A DNA stretch of 64,000 nucleotides from Chitinophagaceae bacterium (GCA_016722465.1 JADKJC010000013.1:930001-994000), one strand, 5' to 3'. Numbered from the stretch's first letter, positions 18,149 to 26,514 are shown. Notes: generated by a model from the letters alone, not told the origin. Numbers and translations: made by a program.

Positions 18149-18441
18149 TACTTACCCGGTATTTGTAAAGGTAAAGCTAACTGTATTTGACTTAGCACTT
18201 CAGAAGCAACTGACCCATCACTTAAACTGGCTACCCTTACAACTTTTGAAACGAAAAAAACTGATAGTAAAAAAAGGGAAACCCTTGTAGAATGAAAACT
18301 ACGGCATGCCACCAAACCCTTTACCAGCAACACTTTCATTTTACAACCAACCCATCCGTTAAAATTACCGTAACAATATAAAACCTTCATGCCCGTTTTT
18401 TTTGTGTAAACCAATCAGTAAAACAATTAAAAAAAAACGAA

Positions 18442-18879
18442 ATGAAAACCGCACTTTTAGCCCTTGCAATGATTGCCGGCTTTGCTTCCTGCAAAAAAAC
18501 TGAAACACCCGCTAACCCCTGTGTTGCCAGCGTTAGCACCATTGCAGGCACCTACAAGATCTCTTCAATAACATATAAGCTCAATGCTTCGGCAACTGCA
18601 GCAGATATGTTTGCCAGTGTGCCTGACTGCCAGAAAGATGATACCTACCAGTTGAATACTGATGGCAGTGTTGTATTTACTGACGCAGGCGTTTCCTGTG
18701 GCTTACCACCTTTACCCGGCACACCAATAAGCTGGACCCTGGAAGGTAACAACACCCGTATACAAATGGCAGAATTCAATATGACGATTGTTAGTTTTGA
18801 CTGCAGCAAACTTATTGTATCTGAAGCTGATCTTTTTGTTCCAGGCGATAACAGAACAACTACTTACGTAAAACAATAA
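18442..18879 (+). CDS. Lipocalin-like lipoprotein
   Basis: A 145-residue lipoprotein: MKTALLALAMIAGFASC, lipobox ending at Cys17, followed by KKTE. The mature part has the small beta-barrel pattern of Bacteroidota lipocalin-like proteins (STIAGTYKISSI, then DTYQLNTDGSVVF, then ISWTLEGNNTRIQ). Ligand unknown. A terminator follows 21 bases after the stop. Confidence 0.8.
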   Translation: MKTALLALAMIAGFASCKKTETPANPCVASVSTIAGTYKISSITYKLNASATAADMFASVPDCQKDDTYQLNTDGSVVFTDAGVSCGLPPLPGTPISWTLEGNNTRIQMAEFNMTIVSFDCSKLIVSEADLFVPGDNRTTTYVKQ

Positions 18880-18900
18880 GAAGAAACCTCCTTATACCTG

Positions 18901-18923
18901 AAACCGGGCCATGTGTCCGGTTT
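18901..18923 (+). terminator. Intrinsic terminator of the lipocalin-like gene
   Basis: AAACCGG and CCGGTTT stem with a 9-base loop, followed by TATTTTTT. Confidence 0.75.
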
Positions 18924-19023
18924 TATTTTTTCCTGAAAAACAGTCTCCCACTTAACACAGTGTTGAGATATTGGATTATTTTACCTTTTTTTGATTTGCA
19001 AACTATGTATAAAAAGGTAGCTT

Positions 19024-19419
19024 ATGAAAATCCAGTCACTGCTGCAGCTTTTTGAAGTACTTCCGGAAGAAGAAAGAATTATTACGGATGTATTAAGACA
19101 AATAATAAGTGAAGGACTGCCTTTATACTGCAGGGAAAAAATATCCTACAATGTGCCTTTCTTTTATGGTAATAAAGGCATTTGTATTATTTGGCCTGCC
19201 AGTATTCCCCGTGGCGGCATCAAACAAGGCGTATTACTGGGCTTTTGGTATGGCAATCGATTGAAAGATGAAGACAACTACCTTTCTCATGGCTCCAACA
19301 AACAAATTTTTTACAGGATATTTATGCAGGCGGAAGATATTGATGAAGCAGCGATTGTAAAACTGCTTAAAGAAGCCTCCAAACTGGATGCCTCATGGAG
19401 AAAACAGTATAAAAAATAA
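19024..19419 (+). CDS. DUF1801 domain protein
   Basis: A 131-residue cytoplasmic protein with the DUF1801 (YdhG-like) fold: an N-terminal helical segment, then CREKISYNVPFFYG in place of the usual K-xxxW-P-Y motif, and GVLLGFWYGNRL. Function of the family is not established. The stop codon is part of a strong bidirectional terminator shared with the convergent cytochrome gene. A second DUF1801 gene lies at 50843-51220. Confidence 0.85.
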   Translation: MKIQSLLQLFEVLPEEERIITDVLRQIISEGLPLYCREKISYNVPFFYGNKGICIIWPASIPRGGIKQGVLLGFWYGNRLKDEDNYLSHGSNKQIFYRIFMQAEDIDEAAIVKLLKEASKLDASWRKQYKK

Positions 19420-19448
19420 GCCGGACAGGTAATACTCCTGTCCGGCTT
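19418..19448. terminator. Bidirectional terminator between DUF1801 and the cytochrome c operon
   Basis: A perfect 12-bp stem, AAGCCGGACAGG with CCTGTCCGGCTT and a 7-base loop; TATTTTA follows on the plus strand and TATTTTTTATAC on the minus strand. Confidence 0.85.
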
Positions 19449-19488
19449 TATTTTAAAGTGGGTTAGTTAAATTATAAGTGCCAACTAA

Positions 19489-19890
19489 TTATTTTAAAGT
19501 CCTCATATAATTAACAACAGCCCATATATCGTTGGCATCAGGAATTTTCTTTTTGTAAGATGGCATGTCTTTACGGCCTTCAAAAGTTTTATAAAAAAGG
19601 GCACCGTCAGTTTGTGCAGCCAGGTCTTTGGTAAAATCACCACAATCAGTATCTAATTGAGATGCTTTGGGGCCATCGCCTTTTCCTTTAGCTCCATGGC
19701 AGGATTTGCAATGCTGGTTGTACAGGGTTTTACCGGTAGCAACAGATGCAGCATCCCCTTTTAACGGATTCACTTTTGTTTTGTAAGCGTCCGGAACAGG
19801 CCATGGATCATTTGTTGTTGTTTTTGGAACAAATGCAAGCAGGGCAATTGCAAATAATCCTGCGATCAATACAGAAGCTTTCTTTTTCAT
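19489..19890 (-). CDS. Monoheme cytochrome c of the NrfD redox cluster
   Basis: A 133-residue periplasmic cytochrome c. An N-terminal signal or anchor (SVLIAGLFAIALLAF) is followed by CKSCH at 61-65 in HCKSCHGAKGKGDGP, typical of small class I cytochromes, and the likely axial Met109 in DMPSY, then the C-terminal helix (NDIWAVVNYMRTL). It is the last gene of the minus-strand cluster and is the likely periplasmic partner that takes electrons from, or gives them to, the NrfD/ferredoxin complex. Confidence 0.92.
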   Translation of the reverse strand: MKKKASVLIAGLFAIALLAFVPKTTTNDPWPVPDAYKTKVNPLKGDAASVATGKTLYNQHCKSCHGAKGKGDGPKASQLDTDCGDFTKDLAAQTDGALFYKTFEGRKDMPSYKKKIPDANDIWAVVNYMRTLK

Positions 19891-19947
19891 TTTTCTGGGT
19901 TTTATTTAATTTAAAAATTTACGACTTGTAATCAGTATGCGATTTTT

Positions 19948-20868
19948 TTAAACAGCAGGTTCTTCTTTTCTCAGCCTGAACAGCTGGTAAACAATTACAA
20001 TGTAATGTCCCCATACTACAACCATCATTATTATAAAAGTAATCAACATCCATATTGGAGGATGAGAACTCCACAAGGCTCGTGGCTGGTTCTGAATCTT
20101 ATCAGAAACAATCGTGCCCCATTTTTGAACAGCGGCCGCTTCGAGGTTTCCGAAAATTTCATTTTCATCCAGCTTTGCCAGCAAAGTGATATTTCCTTTT
20201 TCATCTCCGGGCAGGTTATTGGGTATCTCTACAGATACTTCTCCATTTTCATCGGTGGTGCCCTCGCCTATTTTTAATGGATTAAAGGTACGATTAACAA
20301 AAACACCAATCGTTAAATCTTTCACAGATGAATCCGTTGCTGCACCGGGAATAACCAGCTTTACTTTTACAGTCAGCACAGAGTCTTCTTTAACCGGAGT
20401 TATTTCAAGCGCCGCTCTTTTCACCGTTACTTCTCCATCAGCGGGGTCCATTTGTTTATTGCCTGCAAACACCGCTTTCAAATTCAGGGTACCATCTTTT
20501 GTGGTTGTTAGTGCGGCTGCTTTTACATTCAATACCGCTTTACCATTTTCATCCGTTATTACAAAACCAAGATTCTTTTCAGCTGTATCAATTACCTGCA
20601 GAAAACGGATCTTCAGCAATGAAAGCTTTATAAACGAACCTTTTATTTTGGCTTTTACACCTACTTTCAAATCTACAGTATTATCAGATTTTTGCACTGC
20701 AATAAACTCAATAGCCGGAGCAATTAAAGCAGCTTCGTCTTTGGCAGCTGGTTCTTTGGTGCCTGCACTGTCTGTTTGAGCAAACAGCTTTACAGGCAAC
20801 AATAACAACAGCAGCAATACAAACTGCAATATTTTCCTGAACGGCTTTATTATTATTTCTTCTTTCAT
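19948..20868 (-). CDS. Membrane-anchored beta-sandwich protein of the NrfD cluster
   Basis: A 306-residue exported protein with an N-terminal signal (LQFVLLLLLLLPVKLFAQ), two immunoglobulin-like repeats each marked by an ENG turn (TDENGKAVLNV; TDENGEVSVEIP), and one C-terminal membrane helix (IWMLITFIIMMVVVWGHYIVIV) with a short basic tail. No enzyme motif is visible. It starts 10 bases after the NrfD stop, so it is almost certainly in the same operon. A structural or docking subunit on the periplasmic side is the likely role (inference). Not recognised as a named family. Confidence 0.75.
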   Translation of the reverse strand: MKEEIIIKPFRKILQFVLLLLLLLPVKLFAQTDSAGTKEPAAKDEAALIAPAIEFIAVQKSDNTVDLKVGVKAKIKGSFIKLSLLKIRFLQVIDTAEKNLGFVITDENGKAVLNVKAAALTTTKDGTLNLKAVFAGNKQMDPADGEVTVKRAALEITPVKEDSVLTVKVKLVIPGAATDSSVKDLTIGVFVNRTFNPLKIGEGTTDENGEVSVEIPNNLPGDEKGNITLLAKLDENEIFGNLEAAAVQKWGTIVSDKIQNQPRALWSSHPPIWMLITFIIMMVVVWGHYIVIVYQLFRLRKEEPAV

Positions 20869-20878
20869 AAAATATTTT

Positions 20879-22246
20879 TTAAGCAGGCTTTACTTCTTCT
20901 TTGGTTGCAACTGTAGTATCATGGTGGTGGTGTGGCTCGTGAGGAAAATTAACTTCTTCCAATCCGGATACAGGAACCACTGTTACCAACTTGGACATAA
21001 GTGTAAAAAATAAAAGAAAGGATGCAATACCTGCAAAAGTGAGCGCCCACTCTGGCCACGTGGCACTGTATTTTACAAATTCCATTCTTGTATCCTGCAT
21101 TGGAAGCGCAGGTGTTTCCAGGGTTGGCACAATAATGAGATAACGTTTTACCCATAATGCCATTACCATCATAAAAGCTGCAAATGTTATCCAGTTGGGC
21201 TTCCTTGTAGCAGGTATGGCCACAATCAATATCGGTATCAGGATGCCGGCAACATTTGCAAATAAAGACCATCCCCCATACTCATGTATACTGAATAATT
21301 TATTGATTACTTCACTGTCCCATTTGGCAGAACCAAACCAATCCGTAAAGTATTCTGAAAAAGTAAAATAGCCATATCCTGCCCCCAATACCATTAACCC
21401 ATAACCGAGGTAAGAAAAATGTTTATCAGTAAAATAATTTTCCAGTTTATACATTTTGCGGTACACCCACATGGCAACAATCAGCACGCCACACCCTGAA
21501 TACAAAGCACCCAGTACAAAGTAAGGGCCGAAGATGGTGCTGTGCCAGCCTGGCCTCAACGTCATTCCAAATATCCATGATAAGATGGATGCAACAATAA
21601 TTGATAGTGGAATCATGATAATCGCCAGCAGGTTTTGAGAGATGATCAAATGCCTTTTTTGACTGGCGGCTCCCCGGTAGCCAATGGCAAGTATCTTATA
21701 CAATTTCTGTTTCCAGGCAGGAATATTAAGTTTGGCATCCCGGTAAACAGCAAAGTCTTTTATCAATGCCATGTACAGGAATAATACACTACCGGCAAAG
21801 AAAGTTACTACTGCCATCACATCCCATGTCATAGGCGATTGAATTCTTGGATAAATGAAGAGGTGATGCAACCTGTCGAAACGGCCCACACATAATAAGA
21901 TGAATATCGGGCCAACAATCACAGAGATCAGCGTCATCATCTGGGCCAGCCGTACAATCGGTTTGCCCCACGGCACTTTAAGCAAATGCAGCACACCAGC
22001 AATGATGGCGCCGGCATAGCTGAGGCCAATAAAAAAGATGAAGTTCACAATGAACAGCCCCCACACCACATTATCCCTCATGCCTGTTACAACATGCCCT
22101 TTTGCAATTTGCAGGTACAATGCATAACCACCAATGATGATCCATACTAAAAAGAAAATACTCCATGCCATATTCTTTTTTCCAAACTTTTCAATATTGG
22201 AGCGTTGGTAATCGAAGGCTTCCTGCTGGTAAGTATTGAGTTCCAT
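20879..22246 (-). CDS. nrfD: NrfD/PsrC-type quinol-interacting membrane subunit
   Basis: A 455-residue integral membrane protein with about ten helices, of the NrfD/PsrC/ActC/DsrP superfamily that exchanges electrons with the quinone pool. Supporting regions are GLSYAGAIIAGVLHLLKVPWGKPI, VGRFDRLHHLFIYPRIQSPMTWD and the C-terminal ETPALPM / WPEWALTFAG segment, close to the ActC-type members. The C-terminus is a His-rich tail (HEPHHHHD). It is followed by the beta-sandwich gene and preceded, 41 bases upstream, by the ferredoxin subunit. Confidence 0.92.
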   Translation of the reverse strand: MELNTYQQEAFDYQRSNIEKFGKKNMAWSIFFLVWIIIGGYALYLQIAKGHVVTGMRDNVVWGLFIVNFIFFIGLSYAGAIIAGVLHLLKVPWGKPIVRLAQMMTLISVIVGPIFILLCVGRFDRLHHLFIYPRIQSPMTWDVMAVVTFFAGSVLFLYMALIKDFAVYRDAKLNIPAWKQKLYKILAIGYRGAASQKRHLIISQNLLAIIMIPLSIIVASILSWIFGMTLRPGWHSTIFGPYFVLGALYSGCGVLIVAMWVYRKMYKLENYFTDKHFSYLGYGLMVLGAGYGYFTFSEYFTDWFGSAKWDSEVINKLFSIHEYGGWSLFANVAGILIPILIVAIPATRKPNWITFAAFMMVMALWVKRYLIIVPTLETPALPMQDTRMEFVKYSATWPEWALTFAGIASFLLFFTLMSKLVTVVPVSGLEEVNFPHEPHHHHDTTVATKEEVKPA

Positions 22247-22287
22247 AAAATTTTACACTTTAAAATGATCTAATTCCTTTATCAGGA

Positions 22288-23253
22288 TTATTTGTGCTCT
22301 CCTTCCATTACATCTTTAAACCGTTGTTTCAATGTATCAGAGAGATCATCATATCCTCTCTCCACAGGGAACTGCCTGTCTTTTGGTGGCAGGTAATAAA
22401 CCCTTGGCTTGGTGCCCAGTTCTTCCAGGAACCTGTAACCGGCACGGTCTTTTATCAACTGTGTAAAACTGACTGTTTCGTCACCGTTAGTAACCGTATC
22501 TTCATTTTCATCACCAAAATAAAAAACACCATTGGGGCAGGCTTCCACACATGGCGGCAGCAAACCTTCTCTTGCCCTGTCCGCGCAGAAATCGCATTCT
22601 TCAACCGTACCTACTTTAGCCGGTACTCCTGTTTCTGCATTGTAAGGAAGGTCCCTGATATCCATTGATATCTCAGGCTCATCCCAGTTAAACACACGGG
22701 TTGAATAAGGACAGGCCGCCATGCAGAATTTGCAACCGATACAACGGTCGTTGTCTATCAGCACCAGGCCATCCTGCCTTTTAAAAGTAGCATCCACCGG
22801 GCAAACTTTTACACAGGGCGGATTATCGCAATGAAAACACTGTTTGGGAAACCAGTAGGGTGCTCCCTTTTCACTGTCCTTCAACAGTTTCACAGTAAGC
22901 CATTCCTTATCTTCCGGGCGGTAATGGTGTTTTTGGCAGGCAGTAATACACTTACGTGCATTTTTGCACCTGGCCAGGTCAACCACCATTACAAACTTTT
23001 TTCCGGCTATACCTACCCGTTGTTCATGCTGTGATAAAACAGCCATGGTTTCGTGGTGATTGAGATAAGCAGAATCAATTTCAACAATCTCGCCATCCGG
23101 TGACAGGAGTTGAATCTTTTGACTTATCACTTCTTTTTTAGAAGAGCAGGAACAGATGGAACTGCCACAGGCAGCAGTAACTACTGTTGCAATGGCTGCA
23201 TTCTTTATAAAGTCCCTCCTGCTTTTGCCGTTAACTTCTTCTTCTTGTTTCAT
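22288..23253 (-). CDS. Tat-exported four-cluster ferredoxin subunit (PsrB/NrfC/ActB-like)
   Basis: A 321-residue electron-transfer subunit. The ATG at 23253 gives a twin-arginine signal (KSRRDFIK, 10-17). Four Cys groups follow the DMSO-reductase-B pattern: group 2 CFHCDNPPCVKVCP, group 3 CIGCKFCMAACP, group 4 C-x2-C-x11-C-x3-C ending VEACP. Group 1 is CKNARKCITAC (Cys96, Ala99, Cys102, Cys106): the second Cys is replaced by Ala, so a [3Fe-4S] cluster is possible, as known for the ActB of alternative complex III. It lies between a small Tat-like protein (overlapping by 23 bases) and NrfD. No molybdopterin subunit accompanies it. Confidence 0.93.
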   Translation of the reverse strand: MKQEEEVNGKSRRDFIKNAAIATVVTAACGSSICSCSSKKEVISQKIQLLSPDGEIVEIDSAYLNHHETMAVLSQHEQRVGIAGKKFVMVVDLARCKNARKCITACQKHHYRPEDKEWLTVKLLKDSEKGAPYWFPKQCFHCDNPPCVKVCPVDATFKRQDGLVLIDNDRCIGCKFCMAACPYSTRVFNWDEPEISMDIRDLPYNAETGVPAKVGTVEECDFCADRAREGLLPPCVEACPNGVFYFGDENEDTVTNGDETVSFTQLIKDRAGYRFLEELGTKPRVYYLPPKDRQFPVERGYDDLSDTLKQRFKDVMEGEHK

Positions 23254-23500
23254 TGCTGAGATTTGAATGATCAACTGTTATTTTCTTTGGATGGATTTTG
23301 CATCCATTCATATATTTCTTTGTTGGTAGATTTTTGTTTTTTGTTGCTGCTTCCAGAACGCTCTTATCTATTTCTACCAGTTTACCATCTGCAGTAAGCA
23401 TTTTTACCATTCCCGGAGCTGCTTCATTTTTTTCTGCATTTGTAAAGAGTGATAAAAACCAGCGGCGTGATTTGGATTCTTCATTTGTTGGCTTACCCAT
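23231..23500 (-). CDS. Small protein resembling the N-terminus of the ferredoxin subunit
   Basis: An 89-residue protein, first gene of the NrfD cluster. Residues 10-16 read KSRRWFL against KSRRDFI at the same position of the next protein, and residues 33-45 (MLTADGKLVEIDK) match LLSPDGEIVEIDS there. It therefore looks like a stand-alone relative of the Tat-signal plus linker region, without any cluster-binding Cys groups (one Cys only). It overlaps the start of the ferredoxin gene by 23 bases, suggesting coupled translation. A chaperone-like or assembly role is possible but unproven. Confidence 0.65.
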   Translation of the reverse strand: MGKPTNEESKSRRWFLSLFTNAEKNEAAPGMVKMLTADGKLVEIDKSVLEAATKNKNLPTKKYMNGCKIHPKKITVDHSNLSNETRRRS

Positions 23501-23590
23501 AATATTTAATGATTTATGTCAGTACATCAAAATTGATGGTGCAACTTAGAGACAGATTACAGACAATTCCATGACAATAATCAAAGAATG

Positions 23591-23608
23591 GTGTGATAAA
23601 TGTCACAC
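23591..23608. promoter_or_regulatory. Crp/FNR-type palindrome between the two halves of the redox cluster
   Basis: GTGTGA-TAAATG-TCACAC, a perfect inverted repeat with 6-base arms, matching the E. coli CRP consensus TGTGA-N6-TCACA. It also contains TGAT-AAAT-GTCA, one base from the FNR-type boxes at 4657 and 5370. Its centre is 55 bases from the centre of the -7 element at 23651-23658, the same distance as at the nos promoter. Confidence 0.7.
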
Positions 23609-23650
23609 ATGCATCAATCATTTGTCATAGAAATGTCAGGAGGGCAAGAA

Positions 23651-23658
23651 TACTTTTG
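23651..23658 (+). promoter_or_regulatory. -7 element of the CX4CH lipoprotein gene
   Basis: TACTTTTG, a full match to TAnnTTTG, with a possible TTTG at 23621-23624 that is somewhat too far upstream for a normal -33 element. Confidence 0.55.
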
Positions 23659-23723
23659 ACATGGAATTTTTAAAAGAGAGTTCTTTAACAGAATCAATAT
23701 TCGCTAAGTAAACTAATCTAATT

Positions 23724-24917
23724 ATGAAAAAGATTTCAGTAATCCAGGCGGTCACACTTTTCCTTACCGTTATGTTTGTAAGTGCTTCCGTTTTTCAATG
23801 TAAAAAAAATGATAAAGACATCATCAAGGGTTTGGACCGGTCATTTACGGGTACAGCAGACACTACTATTTATGCTTCCTTTTATGAAAGCAATACGGTA
23901 AGTGTAGCAGAAGCCACACCTGATGTAAATGATGTTATTAAATTCAGGGGAGTTCAAACCATCGTTCATGAATACTGTGCTACTTCCAATTGTCATGGTG
24001 GTCCAATAGGTCCAAAATTGGATACCTACACAGAGATTATGAAATATGTAATACCTGGCAGCCCGTCCAGCAGCAAATTATGGGACTTTGTAACTACGAA
24101 TGATTTTGACAAAGCTATGCCTCCGGTAAACTCCAACCATGAATTAACCATTACCGACAAAACATTGTTGTACAACTGGATATTAAATGGAGCCAAAGAA
24201 AGGCCCGATTTGAATGATTTCAGGCCAGCGGCTGTTTCCCTTATCGTTATAGGATGTGGCTCTGCTAACTGCCATAACCAGGCAACTGCCACCGGTGGCT
24301 GGGCAAGAAAAGGCGCCATTCCGGGTTTAACAGCTGCAGACACCACTACCTTTACTTATATTAATCCTGCTACGGGAATAGGAACCGTATATTGCCAGTT
24401 ATCAAATGAAACTTTACGGAACCAGGTTTGGACTGCGTATAAAGATAGTGTTAAAAAATTCTATTCAGATACTACCGCTTTTGCCAGCTACAGGCCATGG
24501 AAAACATTGGGTACCCCACGTTCTGCACTGAGCACAAGAGGGCCATTGCAGAGTTATGATGATATCATCATGGATATCTATTATCCAAAGAGTGTGAGGA
24601 GCAACTCTACTGTTCAATACACAGATCCTAACACATTAATTACTTACTATGTAAAGGGCAATCCTATCAATGCTTCCAGTTCCCTGCTTTCAAGAGTAGA
24701 TTCAACTATATTATTGGCTAACCCATTCACAGGCATTTTTGCAACTAGCCAACAGGGTGACATGGCATATGGAGACGGCGGTTTAAAACCCAGCGAAATA
24801 GCCCTTATTAAAGCCTGGTATTTTGCCGATCCTAACATTCCGGGAGTATGGAAATATGGATTGAACAATGCAGGTATTTTCAAATACAGAAAAACAGGAA
24901 ACATCATCAAACAATAA
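23724..24917 (+). CDS. Lipoprotein with two CX4CH heme-type motifs
   Basis: A 397-residue lipoprotein (lipobox region VSASVFQC, then KKND). The first domain has CATSNCH (C-x4-C-H), a LPGxP-like segment (VIPGSPSSSKLW), AMPP as a likely axial Met, and LYNWILNGAKE, the same order as planctomycete-type cytochrome c domains. A second CX4CH, CGSANCH, follows at about residue 170. The C-terminal 200 residues are not recognised. Heme attachment at CX4CH is known in some tetraheme cytochromes c3 but must be shown here. It is divergent from the NrfD operon with the Crp-type palindrome in between, so it is probably its outer periplasmic or outer-membrane electron partner. Confidence 0.75.
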   Translation: MKKISVIQAVTLFLTVMFVSASVFQCKKNDKDIIKGLDRSFTGTADTTIYASFYESNTVSVAEATPDVNDVIKFRGVQTIVHEYCATSNCHGGPIGPKLDTYTEIMKYVIPGSPSSSKLWDFVTTNDFDKAMPPVNSNHELTITDKTLLYNWILNGAKERPDLNDFRPAAVSLIVIGCGSANCHNQATATGGWARKGAIPGLTAADTTTFTYINPATGIGTVYCQLSNETLRNQVWTAYKDSVKKFYSDTTAFASYRPWKTLGTPRSALSTRGPLQSYDDIIMDIYYPKSVRSNSTVQYTDPNTLITYYVKGNPINASSSLLSRVDSTILLANPFTGIFATSQQGDMAYGDGGLKPSEIALIKAWYFADPNIPGVWKYGLNNAGIFKYRKTGNIIKQ

Positions 24918-24947
24918 CCGAAGTATTCATTCTAAAATTTCAGATAT

Positions 24948-25558
24948 ATGAAAAAAGTAATTATAATAATGGCTATGACGACTTCAATGCTTACTTACCT
25001 GTTGTCATCCTGTTACAAAAACAAAGAAGATATCCTCGCATTGCCAAAAGTGTCCTTCAGGGCAGACGTAGTGCCAATAATGGTTGCAGGAGGTTGTGGA
25101 TGCCACAATAACGGCACTACCAGGGCTATCCAGTTCTCACATGCAGATACAATTTTTATGATGGTATCCTTTCCAGGTCTGGCTTATTTACTGCATGGGT
25201 AAATGGCGGTACACACCCGGGCGGTGGTGAAATTGATTTTAAGCCCAATGAAGCTTCCATTATCAGAAGCTGGCTCGCCGGCGGAGCCAAAGATGATGGC
25301 GGCGGATGCGATGTTACAGGCACTATTACTTATACCGCCAAAATCGCCCCGCTGTATTTAACAACCTGTAAAGGCTCAACCTGCCATGGCGGTATCGCTG
25401 CTGGTTTGGATTACAATAAAATGCTTGCAGTAAAAAGCACCTTAGCTGCCATGATGAACAGTTCCGGCAACAGCGGTCACCCGGGTGGAGGATTGAGCTT
25501 AAGTACCTGCACCGTAAACCTTTTTACAGAATGGATTGCACAGGGGCAGCCACAATAG
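24948..25558 (+). CDS. Second CX4CH lipoprotein (frameshifted near 25153)
   Basis: Start MKKVIIIMAMTTSMLTYLLSSC gives a lipobox. A first motif GGCGCH is followed by QFSHADTIF; here the frame breaks at a run of five T. With six T it continues as YDGILSRSGLFTAW and through WLAGGAKDDGGGC, CKGSTCH (C-x4-C-H) and LFTEWIAQGQPQ to the stop at 25558, giving about 204 residues. The second half is therefore still well conserved and an under-called T is likely. It lies 30 bases after the larger CX4CH lipoprotein and is likely in the same operon. Confidence 0.78.
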
Positions 25559-25611
25559 TTCATCAAATAATTTGACTTAATATGTATGTAATTAAAATAA
25601 AATCAGCTTTT

Positions 25612-26514
25612 ATGAAAAAGATATTATTGTTGCTCGTTTCCTGCTTTACTCTCTTTGCCGTTGCAATAGCGCAGAACGCTGCAGAGACAGAAAATAAAGA
25701 AACGCCTAAACAAAAATTTACAAGGGCTACTTTCAATTCCACCAAGATCATCAACATGCAGAGTACAGAAATCGTAAGCAAGGGAACTTTACAGTTTATG
25801 ATTTCCCACCACTTCAGTTACCTGTGGAATGAAGGCGCAGGCGCTGAAAACCTGGGACAGTTTTTTGGGCTTAACTCAGGTGTGGCTCATACCTACCTTT
25901 CCTTTGATTACTCCCCATTAGACTATCTTAATCTTGGGGTAGCAATGGCAGGTAGTTCAAAATACGAAGCATGGGCAAAGTTCAAACTCCTGCGTCAGCA
26001 AACAGGTGCCAAAAATATTCCTGTATCAATTGCATTGTATTCAATGATGAATGTTAATACAGCCAAGGACCCCGACAACCAGTTTGCAGGCAACAAATTT
26101 TCTTACATGAACCAACTGCTGATTGCCCGTAAATTCTCAGACAAATTATCTCTGCAGATAATGCCTACCTGGATACACTTTAATATTGTTCCTTACGGCA
26201 TTAACAACAGCAATGAAGTTTTTTCACTGGGCATTGCAGGCAAATACAAAATGAGCAGTAAACTGAACCTTACTGCTGAGTATGCCCGTCAATTGAACAT
26301 GTACGAAAACCTCGTTGCCAAAAACGGTTCCATCATCAATTACAGTCCTGACCTGCTTTCTGTAGGCATTGAAATCAATAGTGGCAGTCACCTGTTCCAG
26401 TTCTATATTGGCAGTACTGTTGATGCTTCCAATATTGACCAGCTGGCAAGAAATAACAGTAAAATAAAAGACAAAAACTTTGCGTTTGGATTTACCATCA
26501 ACAGAAGTTTCTAA
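25612..26514 (+). CDS. DUF5777 family outer-membrane beta-barrel protein
   Basis: A 300-residue exported protein. ATG at 25612 gives MKKILLLLVSCFTLFAVAIAQ, a signal peptide; an upstream in-frame ATG adds no signal feature. The mature part alternates as expected for a barrel and ends in Phe (FAFGFTINRSF). Family marks include INMQSTEIVSKGTLQFMISHHF and GVAHTYLSFDYSPLDYLNLG. In other Bacteroidota such barrels accompany cytochrome-type genes (recollection), and here it follows two CX4CH lipoproteins. It could be an outer-membrane partner of these, but this is inference. Confidence 0.85.
   Translation: MKKILLLLVSCFTLFAVAIAQNAAETENKETPKQKFTRATFNSTKIINMQSTEIVSKGTLQFMISHHFSYLWNEGAGAENLGQFFGLNSGVAHTYLSFDYSPLDYLNLGVAMAGSSKYEAWAKFKLLRQQTGAKNIPVSIALYSMMNVNTAKDPDNQFAGNKFSYMNQLLIARKFSDKLSLQIMPTWIHFNIVPYGINNSNEVFSLGIAGKYKMSSKLNLTAEYARQLNMYENLVAKNGSIINYSPDLLSVGIEINSGSHLFQFYIGSTVDASNIDQLARNNSKIKDKNFAFGFTINRSF

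Noticed and set aside
18148..18414. Possible 88-residue protein upstream of DUF1415
   Set aside because: No family or signal features, overlaps the DUF1415 start, and the sequence looks like leader and intergenic DNA.
20186..20779. Open frame on the plus strand opposite the beta-sandwich protein (197 codons)
   Set aside because: Ser/Thr/Phe-rich shadow of the real minus-strand gene, which has a signal peptide, operon position and membrane anchor.
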